DNA from: an uncultured Butyrivibrio sp.
Lineage (GTDB): Bacteria; Bacillota; Clostridia; Lachnospirales; Lachnospiraceae
Length of the DNA stretch: 5,084 bases
Assembly (NCBI RefSeq): GCF_947169445.1
Contig: NZ_CAMVPU010000124.1
Location: 1 to 5,084 of the forward strand
Direction of reading: 5' to 3'
The notes under the pieces were generated by a model. The model worked only from the letters and a program-made list of their open reading frames with translations, was not told the origin of the DNA and did no database searches. Below, piece after piece: positions 1 through 4,995 of the stretch (positions are counted from its first letter, which is position 1; each line of letters begins with the position of its first letter). Position numbers and translations under genes: made by a program.

Positions 1-56
1 GGAAGATCTGTTTCCGTAAAATCTCGGATTGTTATTTCATCTTTTTCTATTTTCAG
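1..56 (-). CDS. GNAT-family N-acetyltransferase, N-terminal fragment
   Basis: Only the first 18 codons are in the window; the gene runs off the left edge. The translation LKIEKDEITIRDFTETDL matches the usual opening of GNAT acetyltransferases, where a beta strand of the form I-x-I-R-x-F/A is followed by x-x-x-D-L. Such enzymes transfer an acetyl group from acetyl-CoA to an amine; the substrate cannot be told from this fragment. The start is placed at CTG (54-56) because a G-rich Shine-Dalgarno sequence (AGGGGGG, 62-68) lies 5 nt upstream, the frame is closed by a TAA at 81-83, and no ATG, GTG or TTG occurs in frame between that stop and the conserved IRDF motif. The ATG at 38-40 is in another frame and meets a stop after one codon. 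The family call rests on a short stretch, so it is moderate; the exact start is less certain. Confidence 0.6.
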   Translation of the reverse strand, partial: MKIEKDEITIRDFTETDL

Positions 57-61
57 GTAAT

Positions 62-68
62 CCCCCCT
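62..68 (-). promoter_or_regulatory. Ribosome binding site deciding the CTG start of the GNAT gene
   Basis: The minus strand reads AGGGGGG followed by 5 nt and then CTG. It is the only Shine-Dalgarno-like sequence near the start of the acetyltransferase frame and is the reason the rare CTG codon is chosen. Confidence 0.5.
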
Positions 69-199
69 GCAAACTGGAAGTTATCGAGCTTTTTCTCTTA
101 TGAAAGAGCACTACAAACTGCAGATTTGTCGTTCTGCATTGTTTTCCGGGAGAACTTGCTAACACTTCAGCCAGACCAATCTCATTTGTCACAAGTAGT

Positions 200-577
200 T
201 TACTCATGTATTTCCAAAGGAAGCCCGTCCGGGTCACGGAAAAACGTCATTTTTTCACCCGTGAAAGCATCCCGTCGTATCGGTTCACAAGGGATACCCA
301 TAGACTCCAATTCTGCGACGGTCTCATCTACACTATCTACACGGAAAGCAAGATGACGCAATCCGTAAGCTTCGGGAGAAGGACGGAGTGGATGATCCTT
401 CATAATAAAAAGTTCAATTTCGCTGTCATCGAGCTTAAGGTCAATCTTCCAATCATCCCGTTCCGGTCTATAGTTCTCTCGCAGAATTCGAAAGCCAAGC
501 TTATTATGGTAAAAGTTCAGAGCAGTGTCTTTGTCGGAACAAATCACCGCAATATGATGAATGCGATTTAATTTCAT
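200..577 (-). CDS. VOC-family glyoxalase I-like metalloprotein (YaeR/GloA2 type)
   Basis: This 125-residue cytoplasmic protein has the single vicinal-oxygen-chelate domain made of two beta-alpha-beta-beta-beta modules. The first module opens with IHHIAVICSD (6-15) and contains F22-Y23 and the LGF turn (27-29); the second opens with GLRHLAFRVD (72-81) and ends with FFRDPDGLPLEIHE (112-125). The four expected metal ligands can be placed at H8, E55, H75 and E122, so the site appears intact. The length is normal for the short YaeR/SMU1112c-like glyoxalase subgroup. Proteins of this group are often called lactoylglutathione lyase-like, but their substrate is generally not established and no glutathione-specific claim is made here. 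The ATG at 575-577 follows an AGGAGG (584-589) with a 6-nt spacer. It stands alone, 166 bp after the YoaK gene, with its own candidate promoter. Confidence 0.9.
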   Translation of the reverse strand: MKLNRIHHIAVICSDKDTALNFYHNKLGFRILRENYRPERDDWKIDLKLDDSEIELFIMKDHPLRPSPEAYGLRHLAFRVDSVDETVAELESMGIPCEPIRRDAFTGEKMTFFRDPDGLPLEIHE

Positions 578-621
578 GAGGCGCCTCCTGTTTTAACCAG
601 AAAAACCGATTTGCTTATTTC

Positions 622-651
622 ATTATCCTGGAATATTATCTAACCCATCAA
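622..651 (-). promoter_or_regulatory. Candidate sigma-A promoter of the VOC gene
   Basis: On the minus strand TTGATG (646-651) is separated by 18 bp from GATAAT (622-627), giving four and five matches to the consensus hexamers. Transcription would begin near 615, leaving a leader of roughly 37 nt that contains the AGGAGG at 584-589. A second GATAAT at 635-640 is an alternative -10. The assignment is by eye and moderate to weak. Confidence 0.35.
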
Positions 652-743
652 TGACTTTCTCTTGTCAGATTGTAATACATCGTAAATCCTACTCGTATCT
701 ATCATCATATTCTGTTAGCTTCATTTTTATGTATCCACGTATT

Positions 744-1400
744 TCATTCTTTTAGCATCATCAAGGCCACAACCAGAAGGATTGCCGGTGAGATCCATAT
801 TGTTCCAATACCAAACCTTGCGGAAAGTACCCCTCCGATGCCGGCTCCTGTGGCAAAGATAAGAATAATGCCAAAGAAATGCAATGCCTTATACAAGGAT
901 CCCTTCTCTTTTGTTCTGAAATACTGTGACAGGCTTTCCGTACCGCTCCTAAGATTGCCGATACACATCGTACTGGCATATCCATATCCATGAACTTTTC
1001 TGAATGTCTGCACCTGCATGGCACATGAAAATGAAACCATGATATTTGCAAGCATATTTACCCCTGTCGGCATAAATCCTACCGCCAAAAGCATTGCTAT
1101 CTCTATAAAAAGTATGATCTGTCTCCAATGGATCTTGCTGCCAGTCTTAAACCTGCTCTCGATCCTTTCAGCCAGAAAAATACCTGCAGCAAATGATAGG
1201 AGCGGGAGCATATAGTGTAATCCCTTATTCCACTCTCCCTGCATAAAGTTCTGGCTCATCAGTACCACGTTACCGGTCTGGGCATTTGCGAATACGCCAT
1301 CCCTCACGTTATAAGTATATGCATCCTGTAGTCCTCCCGAAAATGAAAGCAATGCACTTAATCGAAAGCTCTCAGAGGTCTGCGTTTTTGCAATCGACAT
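744..1400 (-). CDS. YoaK/DUF1275-family membrane protein
   Basis: This 218-residue integral membrane protein belongs to the YoaK (DUF1275) family, whose members are thought to be small transporter-like membrane proteins without a firmly established substrate. The family signatures are visible in order: SGGLQDAYTY (21-30), FANAQTGNVVL (37-47), QVQTFRK (129-135) and STMCIGNLRSGTESL (143-157). About six hydrophobic segments are apparent, near 13-27, 61-78, 94-110, 113-130, 172-192 and 198-215, with charged loops between them. The length is normal and the frame uninterrupted. The ATG at 1398-1400 is preceded by GGAGGT (1406-1411) with a 5-nt spacer. It is probably monocistronic: a consensus extended -10 promoter lies just upstream and 166 bp separate it from the VOC gene. 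No clear terminator was found after it. Confidence 0.9.
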   Translation of the reverse strand: MSIAKTQTSESFRLSALLSFSGGLQDAYTYNVRDGVFANAQTGNVVLMSQNFMQGEWNKGLHYMLPLLSFAAGIFLAERIESRFKTGSKIHWRQIILFIEIAMLLAVGFMPTGVNMLANIMVSFSCAMQVQTFRKVHGYGYASTMCIGNLRSGTESLSQYFRTKEKGSLYKALHFFGIILIFATGAGIGGVLSARFGIGTIWISPAILLVVALMMLKE

Positions 1401-1454
1401 CTCATACCTCCAAATATGACCATTAAATTTATATCAACATATTTACCTTCGGAT

Positions 1455-1463
1455 ATTATAGCA
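1455..1463 (-). promoter_or_regulatory. Extended -10 promoter of the YoaK-family gene
   Basis: The minus strand reads TGCTATAAT, a perfect extended -10 element (TGn plus TATAAT). No good -35 hexamer is present; the best at a 16-bp spacer is CTGATG (1477-1482), but extended -10 promoters tolerate a poor -35. Transcription would start near 1448, giving a leader of about 48 nt. The element overlaps the stop codon of the upstream relict: TAA is bases 1456-1458. Confidence 0.6.
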
Positions 1464-1867
1464 TGGCAAGAAGAAACATCAGGATAAATCTCCCCACACA
1501 AAACGCTGCAAATACACCTGCTATCATAAGTGCGATATCACCAGCTGAAACACACTTTTCAAGTTTTGATAGTCCTTCAATCACTACCCGCCTTGCATAA
1601 TCAGAATATCCTGATTCGCGAGCCTCCCAGATGTAACTCACGTCATGATTTCCATAGCAGAGCAGAAAGTTCGGATGTCGATTTATGAATCTCTCAAGCG
1701 CATCAAATGTCTCCGAATACAATCCCAGGTTTTTTTCCTGATCCCAGTCATCTACGAGATCTCCCAGACAGACGATTTTTCCATATTCACTTCGAGAAAA
1801 AAGCTCTTCAGCCTTGTATTTTCTTTTATCTTCTGCAAAAATGCATTGCTTACTGGGTACAAATCAT
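1456..1867 (-). pseudogene. Relict of a calcineurin-like metallophosphoesterase with foreign ends
   Basis: The frame from 1863 down to a TAA at 1456-1458 is open for 135 codons but has no proper start: the TGA codons at 1864-1869 close it upstream. Its middle is clearly a calcineurin-like phosphoesterase, with KIVCLGDLVDDWD (GD at about 1760-1765) and LLCYGNHDVSYI (GNHD at 1642-1653), the two central metal-binding motifs. The N-terminal DxH metal motif and the later His motifs (of the H and GHxH types) are missing, so no active enzyme can form; intact family members are roughly twice as long. After GDIAL (about 1528-1542) the sequence turns into a hydrophobic stretch, LMIAGVFAAFCVGRFILMFL, not expected in this soluble family. 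The upstream ribosome binding site belongs to another frame. The longest conventional start inside is the ATG at 1720-1722, which would lack the GDLVDD motif. I read it as a decayed gene joined to other sequences at both ends. Confidence 0.65.
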
Positions 1868-1875
1868 CACCTCCT
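1812..1875 (-). pseudogene. Possible 5' fragment of a phage structural gene
   Basis: On the minus strand AGGAGG (1870-1875) is followed after 7 nt by TTG (1860-1862), which opens a frame reading MYPVSNAFLQKIKENTR if TTG starts with Met. From memory this resembles the beginning of minor structural/tail proteins of Firmicute prophages, which often continue with an aromatic K/T-Y-Y-W-T-G stretch. Here the likeness stops at the Arg codon (1812-1814), where the DNA switches to the phosphoesterase sequence in another frame; the TTG frame then meets TAG after 37 codons. The ribosome binding site is strong, so a short peptide could be made, but it is best viewed as a remnant. The family identification is tentative. 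Confidence 0.35.
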
Positions 1876-1884
1876 CACAGCATG

Positions 1885-1914
1885 AAAAAAGGAACCGATT
1901 TTACTCGATTCCTT
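1885..1914 (-). terminator. Rho-independent terminator after the S66 peptidase gene
   Basis: The minus strand forms AAGGAA-T-CGA-GTAAAA-TCG-G-TTCCTT followed by TTTT: a 6-bp outer stem, one mismatch, a 3-bp inner stem and a 6-nt loop, with the T run at 1885-1888. It sits about 70 bp after the stop codon of the peptidase gene, between that gene and the relict, and has no T tail in the plus direction. Confidence 0.75.
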
Positions 1915-1985
1915 AAAAATGTTTGTACCGTTATCTTCGAATTTTATGTTCCAACGATCGGAACAAATTTGAGTTTATCTCTTTC

Positions 1986-3011
1986 TCATTTAAATCTAAT
2001 AATCTGATTATTCGCATCAACAACAGCTTCAACACCAAAAGGAATGATACATCTAGGTGTAGCATGTCCAATGTTGACATTAAAAAGAATGGGAAGATTC
2101 GGATTGCTTATCACTTCCACCAATATTTTTTTATACTCATCTACATAGATCTCATTTTGAGGTTTTCCCACAAGTACTCCTGAAACAGCGTCAAATACCC
2201 CTGTAGTTTTTAAGTACTCCAGAGCCTTTTTGTACTTCTCTGGTGATGGTTTTTCTTCACTGGTTTCCAGCAATAAAATACGTCCTTCCCAGTCCTTTGC
2301 ATCAGGAAAAAGATGATATTTCTTGCACAAGACCGGCATATCTTCATAGCGTTCACCATCAAAAAAGTCATACATCGAATCAATACAACCTCCGAGAATC
2401 TTTCCCGAGAAAGTTGCCTGTCCTTGGAGAAGTTCAAAGCCTTTATTTGGATGTGAAGGTGTCGAAGTCCCGACTTTTTCAGGCGAGAACTCAGTTCTTT
2501 CTTCATACCATACGTTGCTTGGTGTTATCTCATGAATGGTACCTGTTGTAATAAGTTCCTGAAAGTAGCCTTGGGTATATGGAAGCATATCAGTAGACAG
2601 TTCACAAACATCCGGCAAAAAGGCTTGTCCATAGAAAGTAGTCATTCCTACTTTATGAAGCATAAAGTGATTTATTGTCGTATCAGAAAAACCGAGAAAT
2701 ATTTTATCTGTAACAGCCTCTTTAAGTTCATCGTTTTCAAACAGATATGGAAGTAATCGATATGTGTCATCTCCGCCAATAGCACACAGTATCATGTCTA
2801 TATCGGGATCTCTTAGTGCATCCAAAAGATCTAAGGCTCTTTTCTCCGGATGATCTTTTATATATTCAAGTCCTAACAGTGCGTGCGGCATAAATTTCAC
2901 GTTAAGCCCAAAGTCTTCAAGTCTTTTAATCCCAATATTCTTCTCAAATTCAACAAAAGATTCCCCGACTATCCCACTTGAAAGGCTTACTATCGCCACA
3001 TTCTTAACCAT
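1986..3011 (-). CDS. S66-family serine peptidase, MccF-like/LD-carboxypeptidase-like
   Basis: This 341-residue cytoplasmic hydrolase belongs to peptidase family S66, which includes LD-carboxypeptidases that trim murein tetrapeptides and MccF, which cleaves microcin C and gives self-immunity. Counting from the ATG at 3009-3011, the nucleophile is S109 in FLGFSDTT, backed by the oxyanion-site motif AIGGDD (77-82); the other triad residues are E249 in LLLETSEE and H316 in NIGHATPR. A tryptophan-bearing loop (SNVWYEERTEF, 165-175) and the length of about 340 residues resemble MccF-like members more than classical LdcA of about 300. No signal peptide is seen. An in-frame ATG 36 nt upstream (3045-3047) would add 12 residues, but the downstream ATG has a strong GGAGAGGAG (3019-3027) with a 7-nt spacer and starts exactly at the conserved first strand. 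It lies 130 bp after the CPBP gene with no convincing terminator between them, so it may be the last gene of that operon; a lone CATAAT at 3077-3082 is a weak promoter hint. Substrate is unknown. Confidence 0.9.
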   Translation of the reverse strand: MVKNVAIVSLSSGIVGESFVEFEKNIGIKRLEDFGLNVKFMPHALLGLEYIKDHPEKRALDLLDALRDPDIDMILCAIGGDDTYRLLPYLFENDELKEAVTDKIFLGFSDTTINHFMLHKVGMTTFYGQAFLPDVCELSTDMLPYTQGYFQELITTGTIHEITPSNVWYEERTEFSPEKVGTSTPSHPNKGFELLQGQATFSGKILGGCIDSMYDFFDGERYEDMPVLCKKYHLFPDAKDWEGRILLLETSEEKPSPEKYKKALEYLKTTGVFDAVSGVLVGKPQNEIYVDEYKKILVEVISNPNLPILFNVNIGHATPRCIIPFGVEAVVDANNQIIRFK

Positions 3012-3047
3012 ATCTTTTCTCCTCTCCAAATCCCGATTCTTAACCAT
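3000..3047 (-). repeat. 12-bp direct repeat ATGGTTAAGAAT around the S66 gene start
   Basis: The minus strand carries ATGGTTAAGAAT at 3036-3047 and again at 3000-3011, 36 bp apart and in the same frame, so both copies encode MVKN. The ribosome binding site lies between them and serves the second copy. It looks like a small partial duplication of the gene start. Confidence 0.7.
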
Positions 3048-3141
3048 TTATGCTGAAATATATTCATTCAATCTTTATTATGCATAAGCCAATGAACAAA
3101 TCTCAGATTTGCTATCGTCACTAAAAGCACAACAAACATAA

Positions 3142-3927
3142 CTATGCAGCGCTTCGTTTGCCTTGTCCAATAAATCCATTCTTGACCAGAATAATAACTG
3201 ACACCACAGGAAGAAATATCATAAAAATTAGCATAATTGCGACGGAACCAGCAGGGATACCGGATAATAAAGAAACTATATAGCCGCAGAATGAATTAAA
3301 CAAGCAATGAAGAAGCATACATGGCCATATTTTTCCTGTCTTTACTCTTAAATATCCCCATACCAACGAAACGATAAAGGTTGCAAACATCTGTGGAATT
3401 CCCTGTGATATTACGTGTGGTAGTGAAAATAGAACTGACGTTATGATTATAGAATTCTTTTCCCCAAGTATCATAAGCCTTTCCAGAGCTATTTTTCTGA
3501 AAAGCAATTCCTCAAAAATCGGATTAAATAGAAGGAGTAAAACAGCATAAAATAACCAATTATCACCTAAAAGAGCTGTTGAAAGCTCGTTTCCGATATT
3601 TCCCCCCAGAGTTCTGATAACGATGTTAATAACTGCAACAATAGGAATTGATATTCCAAGCTGAATTATCAAACTTTTTAGCAACAAAGCGCATGTTACT
3701 GGAATTTCCGCCTGTGGACATCTCTTTTCCATTCTACCTGCCACTACAAAGAATCCAGCAAGTCCCACTGTATAAGGAACAATCATAGTTCCTAAAATCA
3801 GCATTACAATGTTAGGAATTCTCTCAGGGAGCCTTGGTGCCAATATTTTTGAAAATGTCATTGTGATAAAAAACCACGCCGCAAGTCCCAACGCCACTCT
3901 TAACACTGTTATTCTATTCTTCTTCAT
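3142..3927 (-). CDS. CPBP-family intramembrane glutamic protease
   Basis: This 261-residue polytopic membrane protein is a CPBP (CAAX protease/bacteriocin-processing, formerly Abi) family member. The catalytic motifs are all present: EELLFR (139-144, with E139, E140 and R144), FSLPH (167-171, H171) and HCLFN (207-211, H207 and N211). Hydrophobic segments appear near 11-30, 40-63, 80-105, 124-138, 158-170, 179-193, 203-221 and 226-248. Family members cleave within the membrane, and in Gram-positive bacteria many sit in bacteriocin clusters as immunity or processing proteins; the substrate here is unknown. The ATG at 3925-3927 has AAAGGAG (3938-3944) with a 10-nt spacer, and the start overlaps the end of the DUF3021-like gene by 14 nt, implying translational coupling. 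The C-terminal end, GQGKRSAA, is short and basic. It is the third gene of the LytTR operon. Confidence 0.92.
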   Translation of the reverse strand: MKKNRITVLRVALGLAAWFFITMTFSKILAPRLPERIPNIVMLILGTMIVPYTVGLAGFFVVAGRMEKRCPQAEIPVTCALLLKSLIIQLGISIPIVAVINIVIRTLGGNIGNELSTALLGDNWLFYAVLLLLFNPIFEELLFRKIALERLMILGEKNSIIITSVLFSLPHVISQGIPQMFATFIVSLVWGYLRVKTGKIWPCMLLHCLFNSFCGYIVSLLSGIPAGSVAIMLIFMIFLPVVSVIILVKNGFIGQGKRSAA

Positions 3928-4429
3928 CCCACTTTTGCTCCTTTCGAAATTCCAAAAGAGAATCGTTCATACGATCTGTTTTAGACTTTGTCACAAAATA
4001 GCTTACTACCTGAACAATAGAAAAACACAAAAGAAAAATCCCAGCATAAATCAGAAGTTTACTAAAGTCAGGAAAAATCTGGTTTTCCTGTCTTGAAACA
4101 TCCATCGCAAATATCAAAGTTATTACCAATGCTAATGGCATAAAAATGAGGTTTTTCACTATAAACGGTTTTCCCATTGCCCATTTGCTAGAATCCGCAA
4201 GAATCCTAAGAAATATAATGATTCCAAGCACAAAAAATGTGATCCAAAGCTTTATGAGTTCTAACGGTCCAATTAAGGTGCCTTCAAACGCATAAATAAT
4301 TCCAACGAACAATGCTGATATGGAAAAACATATGGCAGCTCTTGAAATACTTTTTTGTACAATTATCTTCATCTTGGCTTTATCTATAAAATTCTTTTCT
4401 TCCAAATACGTCATTTTCTCATTTTTCAT
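3914..4429 (-). CDS. DUF3021-like four-helix membrane protein, partner of LytTR
   Basis: This 171-residue protein has a charged N-terminus and four predicted membrane segments at about 31-48, 58-75, 92-108 and 124-146, then a hydrophilic cytoplasmic tail (KSKTDRMNDSLLEFRKEQKW, 148-167) ending in DEEE. Size, topology and position directly after a LytTR regulator fit the DUF3021 family, found in two-gene LytTR units; in LytTR regulatory systems of streptococci the membrane partner restrains its DNA-binding protein. Recognition rests on architecture and context rather than a sharp motif, so the family name is moderate in confidence. The ATG at 4427-4429 starts 2 nt after the regulator's TGA, with AAAGGA (4441-4446) inside the regulator's 3' end; an in-frame ATG five codons later is possible but less well placed. 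Its 3' end overlaps the protease gene. Confidence 0.75.
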   Translation of the reverse strand: MKNEKMTYLEEKNFIDKAKMKIIVQKSISRAAICFSISALFVGIIYAFEGTLIGPLELIKLWITFFVLGIIIFLRILADSSKWAMGKPFIVKNLIFMPLALVITLIFAMDVSRQENQIFPDFSKLLIYAGIFLLCFSIVQVVSYFVTKSKTDRMNDSLLEFRKEQKWDEEE

Positions 4430-4431
4430 AG

Positions 4432-4884
4432 TCAGCTGTTTCCTTTCATTCCTATGCTCTGTTTGAAGTCTTCCACGTAGTTTCTAGAAACAACAACCCA
4501 TTCAGCGCTCGAAAGCTGAAGTTTTAATCGTCTTGCACTATCTGGAGATACTCTTCTCACAGCCCTGATGTTGACAATTACTGATTTTGAAATGCGGGCA
4601 AAATGCTCATTACTGACCATGTCTTCTATGTCGTACATGGTTTTCCTGACTTTATAGATATCCGACTCTGTGTAGGCGTAAACGTTTCTGTCAACAGCCT
4701 CGAAATAGAGAATCTTTGTAAGATACACCCGGGTCTTATCTCCACTCTCTTTTTCACCTATGATGACATTTGCAGCGGAATTTATGGCACATATAAGGTT
4801 CTCTACTTCGCTAGTTCTTTCCTTACACCGTATTTCCACTTCCGTTTCTGCCAAATTTTGGTTTTCATGTACAAAAAGCTTCAA
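4432..4884 (-). CDS. LytTR-domain transcriptional regulator
   Basis: This 150-residue protein has a short variable N-terminal part (1-50) and a LytTR DNA-binding domain over about 51-146. Typical LytTR features are visible: the strand LTKILYFEAVDRNVYAYT (55-72), the central KTMYDIED (81-88), the FARISKSVIVNIRAVRRV signature (95-112) that enters the DNA major groove in this family, and the closing VVVSRNYVEDFKQSIG (130-145). There is no response-regulator receiver domain, so it belongs to the stand-alone type usually controlled by a membrane partner, here the gene that follows 2 nt downstream. The start is TTG (4882-4884): GGAGG at 4892-4896 lies 7 nt upstream, and the nearby ATG at 4896-4898 is in a frame that stops after five codons. 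It probably controls its own operon and binds direct repeats of the ACA-x-TT-x-AG type in the upstream region. Confidence 0.93.
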   Translation of the reverse strand: MKLFVHENQNLAETEVEIRCKERTSEVENLICAINSAANVIIGEKESGDKTRVYLTKILYFEAVDRNVYAYTESDIYKVRKTMYDIEDMVSNEHFARISKSVIVNIRAVRRVSPDSARRLKLQLSSAEWVVVSRNYVEDFKQSIGMKGNS

Positions 4885-4904
4885 TTATCTGCCTCCATGT
4901 ATCC

Positions 4905-4933
4905 TTTATACCCTTAGAACTTATCTCCATCAA
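4905..4933 (-). promoter_or_regulatory. Candidate proximal promoter of the LytTR operon
   Basis: On the minus strand TTGATG (4928-4933) is followed by a 17-bp spacer and TATAAA (4905-4910). Transcription would start near 4898, so the leader would be very short but would still contain the GGAGG at 4892-4896. Confidence 0.45.
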
Positions 4934-4936
4934 TCA

Positions 4937-4965
4937 ATTATGAATAACAGGTACATTTAAGTGAA
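4937..4965 (-). promoter_or_regulatory. Candidate distal promoter of the LytTR operon
   Basis: On the minus strand TTCACT (4960-4965) is followed by 17 bp and CATAAT (4937-4942), with four and five consensus matches. It overlaps the candidate LytTR box, which is what would be expected of a regulated promoter. It is an alternative or addition to the proximal promoter. Confidence 0.35.
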
Positions 4966-4983
4966 CAAAATGCCAAATGAAAG
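4953..4983 (+). promoter_or_regulatory. Possible LytTR-binding direct repeat
   Basis: The plus strand has ACATTTAAG (4953-4961), eight of nine bases identical to the AgrA-type LytTR half-site ACAGTTAAG, and a poorer second copy AAATGAAAG (4975-4983, six of nine identical to the first). The copies start 22 bp apart, about two helical turns, close to the 21-bp period of known LytTR sites. The second copy is weak and AT-rich DNA gives chance matches. Confidence 0.3.
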
Positions 4984-4995
4984 ATATACTGGAAT

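Noticed and set aside
95..108. Small hairpin CTCTT-ATGA-AAGAG as a terminator of the VOC gene
   Set aside because: Only 5 bp of AT-rich stem and no T run follows in the minus direction.
37..237. 66-codon minus-strand frame between the VOC and GNAT genes
   Set aside because: It has no recognisable domain, starts inside the VOC gene and overlaps the GNAT start in another frame; the low-complexity polar residues look non-coding.
206..571. 121-codon open frame on the plus strand
   Set aside because: It lies wholly antisense to the well-conserved VOC gene, has no ribosome binding site and shows no family features.
1876..1985. Possible small bacteriocin or leader peptide gene between the S66 gene and the relict
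   Set aside because: I looked for a ribosome binding site with a short frame carrying a double-glycine leader or cysteine-rich core and found none; the stretch is explained by the terminator.
1645..2183. Plus-strand open frames across 1645-2007, 1707-1916 and 1923-2183
   Set aside because: They run antisense through the relict, the terminator and the 3' end of the S66 gene, overlap each other, and have compositions typical of reverse-complement shadows.
3045..3047. Upstream ATG as the start of the S66 peptidase
   Set aside because: The extra 12 residues are encoded by ribosome-binding-site DNA (GGAGAGGAG), and homologous proteins begin at the first beta strand, so 3011 is preferred.
3098..3110. 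Palindrome AAATCTCAGATTT between the CPBP and S66 genes
   Set aside because: The arms are short and AT-rich with no T tract, so it is not a convincing terminator; an operator role cannot be supported from one copy.
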